Part shown: one piece after another, positions 1 to 11,496 of the stretch
Position numbering within the stretch: position 1 is the stretch's first letter
Layout of the letters: each line of letters opens with the position of its first letter
DNA from: Tillandsia leiboldiana
Taxonomy: Eukaryota; Streptophyta; Magnoliopsida; Poales; Bromeliaceae
DNA length: 64,000 nucleotides
NCBI GenBank assembly: GCA_029204045.2
Contig: CM055080.1
Span: 6,851,842-6,915,841, forward strand
Direction of reading: 5' to 3'
Notes under the pieces: model-generated
Told to the model about the DNA's origin: nothing
Database searches by the model: none
What the model saw: only the letters and a program-made list of their open reading frames with translations
Program-made: the position numbers and the translations under genes

Positions 1-616
1 GATAATGAGGCATACATACAGTCATTCCTTTTGGCACTGCATTTAGAGGCATGCTAGTGGTGGTTTCCCCTTTATTCAGCAGTTCTGCTTACAGCCTTAC
101 CACTTTTTCCTTTCTGGCCTCTAGTAGTCCTAGTGGGTGCGTCAGAGTTGAGGTTTTGCCCACTAGGGGAGGCTACTGGTTTATCTGGTAGTTCTCACCC
201 CCATTATTGTTTTTCTCTTTCTTCTTCTTTATTTTGCAGAGTCGTCTGCGGGAGCTGCTAGGCTATCAGCGGCTGATAAAGGTAAGGGGATCGCTGAGTA
301 GATAGATCTCCTGGGAGACTGAGAGCTGTAGATAGACGTTGTACCCTTCACTCAGACGGTGATATTCTCCTTTTATTTTGAGTCTGGTTTTCGCCAGCTG
401 GATGTACTATTTTGGTGAGCTGGGAGATTATTGTACTTATTACAGCTTTATTTGTAGTTCCAGTCTGAGATACTATGTGGTTCTTCCACTTCAGCTCTGT
501 ATTATGCTCTTTTATTGTTTATATTATATCGGAGCAGGTTACCAGCGCTTCGTGTACTCGGGAAATCCCATGTGCACGGCGGATCTGTTGGCGAGCCCGG
601 GTTCCGGGGCGTGACA
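1..616 (+). repeat. 5' LTR of the first gypsy element (last 616 bp only)
   Basis: It is near-identical by eye to 7660-8275 and ends in GGGGCGTGACA. The preceding ~2.4 kb of this LTR lies left of the window. Reading frames inside it are duplicated at the other LTR and are not genes. Confidence 0.93.
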
Positions 617-624
617 GATTAAGT

Positions 625-636
625 TGGTATCAGAGC
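625..636 (+). other. Primer-binding site, initiator tRNA-Met
   Basis: TGGTATCAGAGC lies 8 bases after the LTR end. This is the standard plant LTR-retrotransposon primer site, complementary to the 3' end of initiator methionine tRNA. Confidence 0.92.
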
Positions 637-911
637 TTAGGGATAGGTCAGTTGGGACTTAGGAAACCCTAGGCTTTTGGTAGACCCTAGGATAATAGGG
701 CGCGAGAGACGTGACATTTTGCGAAAGTCGTTGATTTATTTGTTTGACTCTTCCAAGTAAGTGAAGAGAGACCGACATACCCCATTTCTGGTGAACAGTT
801 ATGTTGGCTGCAGACAACATAAAGTCACAGAAATAGGGGAATGTCTTTGACTTTCGCTAGATTGGGTCGTGTGGAATTTTATTTTGCTGATTTGTGGCTT
901 TTGGTGACAGT

Positions 912-1838
912 ATGTCACCCCGTCGTTATTTTTCCGTCGGGGATATTTCTACCCCTTCTGAGAAGCCCGAGCAGGCGGTATCTGCTGAGCTGGGAGAACT
1001 ACGGTCCTTGGTGACCCATTTGGTGGCAAGAAGCTTTCGACAGGACCAACGCCTGGAGCAGTTGCTGGCGCAGAGAGGTGACTTGGCGGTTGACGAAGGG
1101 GCCAGGACTTTCGAGCAGCGTCCAGACAAGAAACGCCCCGCCCCAGATAATGATGGACAGGCCAGTTCAGGGAGACCACCACGACCCCTGCGGCCCCAGT
1201 CTACGGGCCGTGGGCGTCTTGATCAACGAGGACCTGGTAGATCGCAGAGGCCTCCGCAGCAGCAGTCTCGACAGTCTCGGGCGTCGGTCCGATGCATTTT
1301 CTGTAGGGGGCAGCATTCATCAAATACCTGTGGCTTGAGGGAGGGTCGATGCTTCCGATGTGGGCAGCCAGGCCACATCCGACCTACGTGCCCCTTTCGG
1401 GTTTTAGTAGCACCTTTTTCAGCATTGGCCCCTACCGCATCCCAGCAGAGGTCACAGAGGCCTCAGCGGCATAGGCAGCAGCAACAGCAGGTAAGGCAGC
1501 CTCAGTCTATAGTTAGGTGCATTTTCTGCGAAGGTCAGCACACTTCAGGTGCTTGTGACTTGAGGTTCGGCCGCTGTTTCAAGTGCGGACAGCCCGGGCA
1601 CGTGCGAGTTACGTGTCCTTCGGGGATAACGGTGGCACCTACTTCGGCATCTGTCCCTACCACTTCCCAGCTACGACCGGGAGCTTCACCGACAGATCTT
1701 CAAGGAGATCAAGTTTCATTCCCCCGCCCTTCTGGAGAGAGACAGCCGTTGTTGAGCAGTCAAGATGGCTTAGCGCAGGCAAGGGATTCTGCTATGGCTG
1801 ATCGAGTGGAGGCAGGTATGATTTACTTTCTGGCATAA
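912..1838 (+). CDS. Gag-like nucleocapsid protein without capsid domain, two zinc knuckles
   Basis: Gag packages retrotransposon RNA. The ORF is open from an ATG at 912 and encodes about 308 residues. The N-terminal ~60 residues look helical (SAELGELRSLVTHLVARSF). They are followed by a basic Arg/Gln/Pro-rich linker. Two copies of a cysteine block then follow, each a CIFC start and a CCHC knuckle: CFRCGQPGHIRPTC and CFKCGQPGHVRVTC. What is missing is the ~200-residue capsid domain, with its usual tryptophan-rich block, expected between the N-terminal region and the knuckles. The knuckle block is duplicated with a Gln-rich spacer. The ORF ends at TAA just before a degraded protease region. The upstream GTG at 894 is in frame, but the ATG at 912 is more likely in a plant. 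Confidence 0.7.
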   Translation: MSPRRYFSVGDISTPSEKPEQAVSAELGELRSLVTHLVARSFRQDQRLEQLLAQRGDLAVDEGARTFEQRPDKKRPAPDNDGQASSGRPPRPLRPQSTGRGRLDQRGPGRSQRPPQQQSRQSRASVRCIFCRGQHSSNTCGLREGRCFRCGQPGHIRPTCPFRVLVAPFSALAPTASQQRSQRPQRHRQQQQQVRQPQSIVRCIFCEGQHTSGACDLRFGRCFKCGQPGHVRVTCPSGITVAPTSASVPTTSQLRPGASPTDLQGDQVSFPRPSGERQPLLSSQDGLAQARDSAMADRVEAGMIYFLA

Positions 1839-4800
1839 GGACTCGTACCTCGTTTTTATAGGGGCATCTCTTTTATTTGTAGAGAATGTACATCATTGCA
1901 TAGGGTTAGGAATAGGACTCTCACCTTGTGCACAGAAGGTGTAGATTCCCGATTGAACTCTGCACATGGAGGAGTGCTGTTAGCCCCACCCGATTTAGAT
2001 CGAGTCCTGGATTATGCCAGTAGACCTATTGGACCTGAGTCAACTGAAGGACTTCGATGTGGTCCTCGGGTTGGACTGGTTGGCTCGGTATTTTGCGACT
2101 ATTGATTGTGCCGCAAGGACCGTCACTTTTAGAAAGCCAGAAAATGTTGGTATATCGGGAATGTCAGAGCGCTTTCTTTGCCTCTATGATTTCGACTTCC
2201 CGAGCGAGGCTGATGATCCGTCGAGGATGTGTAGCCTTTTTGGCTAGTGTTGTTGAGGGGCCTACGGCGGCGCCGGGACTCGGGGATATCCCTATTGCCC
2301 GCGAGTTCCCGGATGTTTTCCCACCTGAGCTGTCTAGCATGCCGCCAGATAGGGAGATTGAGTTCGTGATTAACGTAGTTCCAGGAACTGCGCCAATCTC
2401 TAAGGCTCCTTACCGGATGGCACCGGCTGAGCTGCGAGAGCTTAAGGCGCAACTCCAGGATTTAATGGATAAGGGCTTTATTAGGCTGAGTGTATCACCT
2501 TGGGGTGCGCCGGTGCTATTCGTAAAGAAGATGGATGGGTCACTTCGGCTACGTGTGGATTATAGAGAATTAAATAAAGTGACCATCTAGAACAAATACC
2601 CTTTGCCGCGCATCGATGATCTTTTTGATCAGCTGCAAGGGTCTTGCGTCTTCTCTAAGAAAGATTTGCAGTCCGGTTACCACCAGTTGAAGGTGAAGGC
2701 CGTAGATATTCCGAAACGGCATTTTGATCACGGTATGGGCATTATGAATTTACAGTTATGCCTTTTGGGCTAACTAATGCCCATGCCGCATTCATGGATT
2801 TAATGAACCGGATCTTCCGACTATACTTGGATCGATTCGTAGTAGTATTCATTGATGATATCTTGATTTACTCCCGAAGTGATATTGAGCATGAGAAGCA
2901 CTTAAAGGTTGTGCTGCAACTTCTGCGAGAAAAGAAGTTGTATGCCAAGCTGGCAAAGTGCGAGTTTTGGCTTCGGGAGGTAGTCTTCTTGGGCCATGTG
3001 ATTTCTGCCGCAAGTGTGGCAGTGGACCCAGCGAAGATTGAGGCGGTTCGGGATTGGCCCCGACCAACGACGGTTTCTGAGGTACGTAGCTTTATGGGTT
3101 TAGCTGGGTATTACCGTCGGTTTGTGGAAGGCTTTGCGAAGCTCTCCACACCCCTCACTCGCTTGACGCGTAAGGGAGTGAAGTTTATCTGGAGTGAGGA
3201 CTGTCAAAAGAGCTTTGAGGAGCTGAAGAATAAACTGATGACCGCTCCTATCCTTTCCCTTCCTGTTATGGGAAAAGGATATGTGATCTTTAGTGATGCA
3301 TCACACCGCGGACTTGGTTGTGTGCTGATGCAGGAAGGGAGGGTAATTGCTTACGCATCAAGGCAACTCAAGGATTATGAGAAGAATTACCCTACCCATG
3401 ACTTGGAGCTTGCTGCTGTAGTGTTTGCACTGAAGCTTTGGCGTCATTATCTATATGGGGAGCATTGTGAAATCTACACCGACCACAAGAGCCTAAAATA
3501 CCTGTTCACACAGAAGGAGTTGAATTTGATGCAACGTAGGTGGTTAGAGCTATTAAAGGATTATGATATTCTCTACCACCCAGGCAAGGCTAATGTGGTC
3601 GCTGACGCCTTGAGTAGGAGAGCGGTGCAAAGTTTGTCTATGTTGATCACAGACCAAGCGCCGCTATTAGAGGAAATGAGACGACTCGAGATAGAGGTTG
3701 TGTCCCCTGGGGTCACTGCTAGACTGACATCTTTAGTCTTGCAGCCCACTCTGCTGGACAGGATCAAAGAGAAACAGAGTGAGGACCCCCACTTGGCCAG
3801 GATTAGAGATCATATTCCGAGTGATCAGTCAGGAGACTTTACGGTAGATGCCTCGGGAGTACTGAGGTACAGGAACCGAGCATGTGTGCCAATACATGTG
3901 GAGATTAGAGAACAGATATTGCGAGAGGCCCATTATACACCTTATACCCTACATCCTGGTGGGACTAAGATGTATAAGGACCTCAAGGCACACTTCTGGT
4001 GGAAAGGCATGAAAAGGGATATTGGGAGATTTGTGGCCCAGTGTTTAACTTGTCAGCAAGTGAAAGCTGAGCATCTAGTGCCAGCTGGCAAGTTACAAAG
4101 TCTCCCAATCCCCGAGTGGAAATGGGACCACATTACAATGGACTTTGTGGTCGGACTACCGAGGGCCCAGGGAGGAGCAGACGCTATCTGGGTAGTTGTA
4201 GATAGACTTACCAAGTCGGCGCACTTCTGCCCATGCAGGCTACGTGGCCACTTGAGCGACTAGCCCAGCTATATCTAGATGAGATAGTTAGATTACATGG
4301 AGTACCAGCCTCCATTGTATCAGATTGAGACCCGAGGTTTGTTTCACGTTTCTGGATGAGTTTGCAGACAACCTTGGGAACTCAGCTTAGGTTCAGTACT
4401 GCTTTTCATCCGCAGACGGATGGACAGTCAAAACGGACGATACAAATCCTGGAGGACATGCTGAGGGCTTGTGTCTTGGATTTCGGCGGAGGGTGGATTC
4501 GGCATTTATCTTTGGCTGAATTCGCGTACAACAATAGCTTTCAAGCGAGCATTCAGATGGCTCCGTTTGAAGCATTGTATGGACGCAAGTGTCGATCACC
4601 ACTTTATTGGAGTGACGTAGATGAGAGGCGGACCTTGGGACCAGATGTCTTGATAGAGGCAGAAGAGAAGGTCCGGGTGATTCGAAAGCATCTTCAGACC
4701 GCCCAAAACCGACAGAGGAGCTATGCCGACGTTCGGCGACGAGACTTAGAATTTCAGGTTGGAGATCATGTATTCCTAAAAGTCTCGCCGTCCAAAGGAA

Positions 4801-5186
4801 TCAGGAGGTTCGGCATTCGTGGGAAACTTAGCCCCTGATATATTGGACCCTTTGAGGTATTGGGGCGTATCGGGCCAGTTGCCTACCGACTCGCACTTCC
4901 TCCAAGGCTTGCTGGTGTCCATGATGTATTTCATGTTTCTACTTTGAGGAAGTATATCTTCGACCCATCGCACGTCATCGACTTCACACCGCTTGAGATC
5001 GGCGAGGATTTGAGGTATGAAGAACGCCCACTGCGAGTTCTGGATCGAGAGATGAAAGAATTACGCAGTCGGGCCATTCCCTATGTGAAGATCCAATGGA
5101 GCAATCATGACGAGCGCGAGGCTACATGGGAGCTCGAGTCGGAGATGAGGGATGCTCACCCCTACTTATTCGAGACATCGGACTGA
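1839..5186 (+). pseudogene. Broken gypsy pol (protease remnant, RT, RNase H, integrase, chromodomain)
   Basis: Only the C-terminal part of protease is readable (FDVVLGLDWLARYFATIDC, about 2050-2110); the Asp-Ser/Thr-Gly active site is not found. RT starts near 2290 (FPDVFPPELSSMPPDREIEF), and its catalytic FIDD lies in FVVVFIDDILIYS near 2845. RNase H follows (VIFSDASHRGLGC; YTDHKSLKYLF). Integrase has an HHCC zinc region (REAHYTPYTLHPGG; CLTCQQVK), the first Asp in ITMDFVVGL and the Glu in SKRTIQILEDML. The C-terminus (YEERPLRVLDREMKELR; ATWELESEMRDAHPYLFE) is chromodomain-like. Breaks are a frame change near 2150-2190, TAG at 2588-2590, a frameshift near 2725, a frameshift near 4225, TGA at 4326-4328 and TGA at 4836-4838. 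The reading ends at TGA 5184-5186. It cannot make a working polyprotein. Confidence 0.92.
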
Positions 5187-5227
5187 GGATTATTGTTTAG
5201 TCTCGTTTCGAGGACGAAACTCTTTTT

Positions 5228-5239
5228 AGTGGGGGAGGA
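5228..5239 (+). other. Polypurine tract
   Basis: AGTGGGGGAGGA immediately precedes the LTR start TGTGATGATCC at 5240. This is the expected plus-strand primer for a gypsy element. Confidence 0.85.
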
Positions 5240-5517
5240 TGTGATGATCCGGACTCCCGCAGGAACTGTGCAACATTAAACAGTGACTGTAGGGAGCTTA
5301 TCCGGTGAAGCAGAGCTTGTAGAATCAAAATTGAACATTTATTATTGACTCTGCGCGAAAATCGGAGCAAATGGAATGTTCCGGGAGCTTTCGGCAAAAT
5401 TTCGGATGAGAATTTGGCAAAATGGACGTCGGATTTGGAATCAGCGCGCGAAAACGATCGAAATGGTATATTCGCTTTATTTTTTCGGCACTTGGTACTG
5501 TTCACCGGAACAGTAAC

Positions 5518-5640
5518 CGCCGGCCGGAATTACTGTTCCGGCCGCCGGCGGCGAGCGGCGAGCGGCGGCGGGCGGCGGCGCACGGCGGCGGGCAGCGGCG
5601 CAGCGGCGGCACAGCGGCAGAGCGCGGAGGCGCGCGGCCC
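5518..5640. repeat. GC-rich CGG/GCGGCGG-type low-complexity block in the LTR
   Basis: About 120 bases are built from short CGGCGG, GAGCGGC and GGCAGCGG words, far richer in CpG than the flanks. It lies 300-400 bases upstream of the LTR TATA box. Apparent ORFs across it on both strands are by-products of composition. Confidence 0.75.
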
Positions 5641-5689
5641 TGGTGCGCGGTCCATGGGCCTGGCGTGCACCGGGAGCACCGAATACCCC

Positions 5690-5960
5690 CTTGCCACGTG
5701 GCGCTTCCCCATTGGTTCGCCGGCTTCTAGAAGCGCGTGGGAGGGTGACACGTGGCACACCCGGATTGGCTGACAGGATCCGGAAGACCCGGCGCGGAGA
5801 CCGGCCTGTGCACCACGTGGACACGTGGCGGCTTCTGAGTGGCCCTTGCACAGGCTGTTTCCTGTTTTGTGAACGCGTGGTGCGTTTTGGTTGGCCCGTT
5901 TCGGTGTTCCCTGTTCGGATCCGATCCTGTGTGGAGCCCCAGCCCATTATAAATAGCAAT
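5690..5960 (+). promoter_or_regulatory. LTR promoter: TATA box with an array of ACGTGG (G-box/ABRE-type) motifs
   Basis: TATAAATA lies at 5948-5955, about 50 bases before CT-rich leader sequence. Upstream are at least four ACGTGG words: CCACGTGGCG near 5693, ACACGTGGCAC near 5750, and CCACGTGGACACGTGGCGG near 5813-5831. ACGTG cores are known binding sites of plant bZIP and bHLH factors. That this LTR responds to stress or light is only inference. Confidence 0.65.
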
Positions 5961-6719
5961 CCCCACCCCCCTCTCTTTGCACCTCGGTTTTTGAGCCCTT
6001 AGAGAGAGAACCAGAGAAAGTGCCCTCTACGAAATTTCTTCCTCTCTCTCTCTTCTCTCTCTCCTCCAAATCTCAGAATTTTTGGAGTTACAGTTAGTGA
6101 GTTATCTGCGACGCGGCGCACTGCGACGGTTTTCTTTTTCGGCCCATTTCCCGTCGCAGTTCCGTCGAAAATTCCCTGTGGGCTAACCAGGAGGAATTTT
6201 TGGACGATTTTTGCGACAGCGCGTTCCTAAGAGGTAAGGCTTCGATTTCCGTGTTGATCACTTTGCTCCATTTCGTACTTTTGGCACGTTTCCCGAGGTC
6301 TCTTTGACCCCCCTTTTTGCTGTGGAAATTTCTGGGCAGCGTCAACTTCTCCGATTTTTATCTTGGCGTAGGAGCATCAGATCGAGACGTTTAAAGAGTC
6401 GATTTTGATCTACTCTTCGCGAGGAACGCAACCGTAATTTTTCTGGATTTTTCTGAGCACTATACAGAGGTGAAAAACTCCTCTCTTTTCGTGCCATTTG
6501 AAAAACAGCAAAAGCTGTATTTTTTATGAATACTATAGTTACACCCTGTGCAGTGTGTGTTGCTGTAGGGCACCGTTTTCGGCAGACAGCAGTTCTAGGG
6601 GACTGTGGACAACCAGGAGATTACCTGAGGTGTAGTTTGAGCTGCTCGAGGTGGGCGGTTGTTGCTTACCTCATTTTTTTGACAAGCTCACTGGGATTAC
6701 TGGAACTCCCCTAAAATTT

Positions 6720-6890
6720 AATTGATGAGAACAATTGGGACAAACTAATATGACAATTGATGAGAACAATTGGGACAAACTAATATGACAATTGATGAGA
6801 ACAATTGGGACAAACTAAATTGATGAGAACTATTGGGACTACTAACAGGACTACTAACAGGACAATTGATGAGAACCGCTGGGACGAACT
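6720..6890. repeat. 35-bp tandem repeat in the LTR
   Basis: Units beginning AATTGATGAGAACAATTGGG start at 6720, 6755 and 6790. Shorter variant units continue to about 6890. Confidence 0.85.
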
Positions 6891-8275
6891 CTCCTAAAAA
6901 TTAATATAACCCACAGATGATATGATGACTTATATTGGGACACTGTGATTGAGACAAAGGCTATAATCTCGCATGCAAATGACTTTTATTCAGTAAATCA
7001 ATCTTTTTAAATCTTTGACACTATTTTACAACTTTTAAAATAAAGACAGTTGCATGCATGCCCGGACATCAGGTAGGGCCACTATTTATTGCTACACTAT
7101 CATATTAAGACTTGACATGTTTTATTGCTCTCTTTTGCTTTCAGTTGCTTGTCGCTCGAGTACGAGCAGGGGTTTGGGATAGTATAGCCAAGGTTATGTT
7201 AGATTATAAACTTGTGGGGTGTTGCGGTGACCGCGGACTGTAGGCGGTCGGCCGGATGTTTATCCTTGCATCAGAATGGGGATGAGTCTGGTCTATTTTT
7301 GGCATCAGCAGGGGATCGGGCTTTTCTCTAGTGGATGGTTTTTCCCACTTATTGAGTACTATGGCATCAGATCAGGGTTTCTTAGTGGATGGCTTTTCCC
7401 ACTTTGATCATAGTCATGATCCAGTCCTGCTGTTTACGACACTTATGATACTTATTACTGAGGTACTTTTACTCGTGTGGGTCGCTCCCCTCGAGTGCCA
7501 CTCCGGAGTGTGTTACAGGCAGGCTTGAGTCCTTGAGACTCTCATTCCCTATCGGTGTTATGCATTGGCCAGCATACCCGATTTGGGCAGGCAAGGCGCA
7601 GCAGGCAGTACCAGTTTTACTGGTGACATAAGATTGGGTTTATTCAGGCAGGCATGTTAGATAATGAGGCATACATACAGTCATTCCTTTTGGCACTGCA
7701 TTTAGAGGCATGCTAGTGGTGGTTTCCCCTTTATTCAGCAGTTCTGCTTACAGCCTTACCACTTTTTCCTTTCTGGCCTCTAGTAGTCCTAGTGGGTGCG
7801 TCAGAGTTGAGGTTTTGCCCACTAGGGGAGGCTACTGGTTTATCTGGTAGTTCTCACCCCCATTATTGTTTTTCTCTTTCTTCTTCTTTATTTTGCAGAG
7901 TCGTCTGCGGGAGCTGCTAGGCTATCAGCGGCTGATAAAGGTAAGGGGATCGCTGAGTAGATAGATCTCCTGGGAGACTGAGAGCTGTAGATAGACGTTG
8001 TACCCTTCACTCAGACGGTGATATTCTCCTTTTATTTTGAGTCTGGTTTTCGCCAGCTGGATGTACTATTTTGGTGAGCTGGGAGATTATTGTACTTATT
8101 ACAGCTTTATTTGTAGTTCCAGTCTGAGATACTATGTGGTTCTTCCACTTCAGCTCTGTATTATGCTCTTTTATTGTTTATATTATATCGGAGCAGGTTA
8201 CCAGCGCTTCGTGTACTCGGGAAATCCCATGTGCACGGCGGATCTGTTGGCGAGCCCGGGTTCCGGGGCGTGACA

Positions 8276-9470
8276 TCAATAACATGGATATCCTAATAAA
8301 TAAAATAAAAACCAATCATACCGTAAATAAGGTCTAACCCATGATCCACATTATCAACCAATCCACGCTAGTCCCCTAGCAATAAAATATTAATTTTCTA
8401 TCCCCAACCCATACGGTCCAAATAGTGTAAAAATATCAACCAATTAACAAGCAGTCATTCTCGGCATGATATCTCTACTACTATCAATCATCATACAAGC
8501 AGTCGAAACACCTACAATTAACAAGTAGACATAAAAAATAATCCACCATTCTCAGCAACACGGAACCCACATGGATCGCAAATCCTGGCAAAACACGGAC
8601 GACAGAATAACAACATGCACCACAATAACCACCACGCGTGTGCGGCACCACCCCAAAAAATTCGACGGCACCCCGCCTCAAATGCGCTACATCGAAAATC
8701 CCGGCCCTAACAATTAAGGACAAAAGAAGTATAAAACTCAAACTCAAAACAAAAAAGGACTAACGAGCTAATCCTACAACAACAAAATTCTGCCTCGAAA
8801 AATTCAAACAAATAATATTAAAAGCATCTATCCTAAACTCGACGCGTCGTAAAATCACACGCGCGCGTGTTAGTGCTCAACTCCTCGGATCTATTCGCGC
8901 GCTCAACGACACTCACAGCGCGCTCTCTATCACCCTCTCTCTCTCTCGCACTCTACTTCTCTCTCCAAAACCACACGGAATGAGCAAGAAGAAAGAAAAA
9001 GAAGAAAAAATAGGGCCCCCACGCTTAAATAGTCGAAAAAGAGAATTCAGGTGCCCGAAACCCACTTTCGGGCGCCTGAAACAACCAAATTTGTGCAGCC
9101 CAACTCACACAAGGCGGCCCAGATGATTTGGATGGCCACAACGGGCGTTTCGGGCATTCAAAAATGCGCCCGAAATGTCCACTCACCCACCTATGTGTCA
9201 CGCGCGTGTCGCCTCACGCTGTTGCCGCTTCCCCGTGCACCTGCAGGCAATGTCGCCATGCCACATGTCTAACAGCCTCGAACACCGTGTCGCCTCGCGT
9301 CACACACGTCACCCACACCTCGCCCCGCATTCAGGCGGCTATAGTCCGCACCCAAATATTGCAAAAGCTCCAAAACTCGACTCGTGGCTCCGTTTTTCAC
9401 TCCGATTTCGCGCTAGAACGGTTCTGACTCGGCTCAACACTTCTTCAACGTGTTGACCGATCCACCATAC
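8276..9470 (-). repeat. LTR fragment of a second gypsy-like family (minus orientation)
   Basis: Read in reverse complement, it matches the plus-strand sequence at about 16130-16790. Shared words include GGGTTCCGTGT, TTGATTGATAGTAGTAGA, CCGTATGGGTTGGGGATAG and TATGATTGG. It has a CT-rich leader (8935-8965) and a TTTAAG-type promoter area near 9025. It is cut at 8275 by the first gypsy element. No gene is seen in it. Confidence 0.65.
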
Positions 9471-9993
9471 TACAAACTTACCATTTGCAAAAGTTCAATA
9501 CCTCACAACAACTATTACTTTCTTTATAGCATTTATTAGAGTTGAGCTATGATATTATTAATAGTAGATGACTAATATTTAATATTACTTTTTTTTGTTT
9601 TTTGATCCAGAGAATAACAAGTGAATAGTAAATACTATTTTTATAGTATATTGAATTTTTATTATATATGTATGTGTAAATAAAAATAGGATGAGATATT
9701 ATTTTTATTTGATTTAGAAAAGTAAAAGATAATTCTAAATTGACTTGTGGTGAAATTGTAATGAAAAAAGACATTTAGAATTTTCTAGGAGAACAGGGCT
9801 TATATTAAAATTGAAAATTTAGTGGCGAAAATTATGAAATTTTGTGAGATTGTCTATACTACTCTTTTGAGGTCAAAATAAAAATTTCACGTCATTCGGA
9901 TATCCAAGTAGTGAAAACGGAGCCTATTGTAAACTGTTAAAGATTTTAGTCGGCAGGACTTTCGGTGATCAGAGAGTGCTCAAAATTGGAAAC
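9471..9993. other. AT-rich stretch, probably U3-like retrotransposon sequence; no gene
   Basis: It is AT-rich with no open frame of note. The part from about 9780 to 9990, read on the minus strand, resembles the start of gypsy LTRs in general style. No LTR border or polypurine tract could be fixed, so it may be the truncated 3' LTR of the minus-strand element. Confidence 0.35.
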
Positions 9994-11496
9994 TTAAGAT
10001 AAATTACTATTAATTATCACTTTATTGAGCTCCCGATAATCCACACATATCCGCAACGACCCGTCCTTTTTTCTCACGAATAACACCGGGGCTCTCCAAG
10101 GCGATACCCTTGGCCTAGTGAAGCCTTTATCAAGCAAATCTTGCAACTGAGCCTTTAGCTCCTTCAACTCTGCCGGTGCCATCTGATAGGGTGCCTTTGA
10201 AACTGGAGTCGTCCCGGGAACCAAGTTTATGATGAACTCGATCTCCCGGTCTTCCGGCATACCCGGCAACTCCGTGGGAAATACATCTAGATACTCCCGC
10301 GCCACTGGAATACCCTCCACTGTCGTTTCCTCCTCCCGCTCCTCTACTATGTTGGCCAAATAGGCCACGCATCTACCATTGATTAACTTCTTGGCTCGAG
10401 ATGTGGAGACCGTTATAGCGAACAGTGAGCTTCTACATCCTTTGTAGATGAACTCTATTTGTCTCGGTTCCTGAAAGGTGATGACTCAACTCTCGCAATC
10501 AATCGTGGCATAATACTTCGAGGCCTAGTCCATCCCTAATACTATGTCGAAATTCCCCAATCGGCTCAGGACCAAGAAATCCACTTGCATAAACCAATCA
10601 CCTATTCGCACGGGACAGGTAGGGTTGTACTCGATGACCACGAATGAATGTTCTGGCACTTGCACTGTCATAACACCTTTACATTTAAGCACCTCTAGCT
10701 CGTATGTCATGGCAAAGGACATGCTGATGAATGAATGCAATGCACCTGTGTCGAATAAAGCCCTGCATCATACATTGTTAATTGAAATTATACCTACCAC
10801 GATGTCGTCCACGACTGGCTCCTCCTACACCACCTGAGTGGCAAAAATTCGCCCACTCGGTGGCTGGTGCGATACTGATGGTCGCTCGCCAGATGGGGCT
10901 GGTGTAGCCCCCATACTCTGCCTCATGGCAGATGGAACTAAAGCAGTGGACAGGGCTAGAGACACGCCCATGTAGCACTCCGATGCCATGTGGCCCGGCC
11001 GGCCACGCTTATAGCATATTTCATAGCGCTCCTCGCACTGCGGACCTCCACAATGACACACTTCTCGACAGTCGCGGGCTGACGAGACCCCCAAGAATGT
11101 GACTGTTAGCGCGGATGCTTAGGGGGCCGCTTGGAACTGGATTGACCCCCAAAGCCACCCAGTTGTCTCTTCTTTTCCTTCCCCTTTTCCTTCTCATTGG
11201 CATCGCGCTACTGGCGCACCACGGCCTCACCCCACTCGATGAGACAGGAATGATCCATGATCTCTCTGTAGGTCGCGATGTTGAGACCTTCGCATGGCAC
11301 AACGGAGAGAAGGTAACTGACGATACGGAAGAATTCGTACTCGTACTCCTGGACTATACGACTCCCCTACTTGAGGTTCTTAAAATCTTTCTCCATTTGT
11401 TGTTTGGTGTTATCAAAAAAATAGGTAGCAAATAGGAGCCCCCAAAACTCCTCCCAAGTCGGTGGAGGCAAGGCGGTATCGGCCCGCCTCGCTAAC

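Larger units (their letters stand above)
1..8275 (+). mobile_element. Ty3/gypsy retrotransposon, chromovirus type with ~3 kb LTRs, defective
   Basis: Bases 1-616 repeat as 7660-8275 at a constant offset of 7659, so both are the end of the same LTR. The order is LTR, primer-binding site, gag, protease remnant, reverse transcriptase, RNase H, integrase, chromodomain-like C-terminus, polypurine tract, LTR. This order and the C-terminal chromodomain place it among plant chromoviruses, most like the Tekay/Del lineage by long LTRs and protein wording (inference). The left LTR is cut by the window edge, so the TSD cannot be tested; the right flank begins TCAAT. The coding region carries several stops and frameshifts and lacks the gag capsid domain, so this copy is not autonomous. 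It cuts into an older LTR fragment that continues at 8276. Confidence 0.93.
5240..8275 (+). repeat. 3' LTR of the first gypsy element (3036 bp, complete)
   Basis: It starts TGTGATGATCC after the polypurine tract and ends GGGGCGTGACA, giving TG...CA ends. It contains a GC-rich CGG-type block near 5540-5640, a TATA box at 5948-5955, CT-rich leader sequence at 6003-6065, a 35-bp tandem repeat from 6720, and short direct repeats around 7330-7410. No protein of its own is supported. Confidence 0.92.

Noticed and set aside
378..614. 78-residue ORF, repeated at 8037-8273
   Set aside because: It lies in both LTRs of the same gypsy element, has no domain, and is explained by LTR duplication.
625..636. 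tRNA gene fragment
   Set aside because: It is the 12-base complement of the Met-tRNA 3' end at the LTR border, a primer-binding site. No tRNA gene was found in the window.
5345..6002. Several overlapping ORFs of 100-160 codons on both strands
   Set aside because: They come from GC-rich low-complexity LTR sequence and overlap a promoter; no domain is seen.
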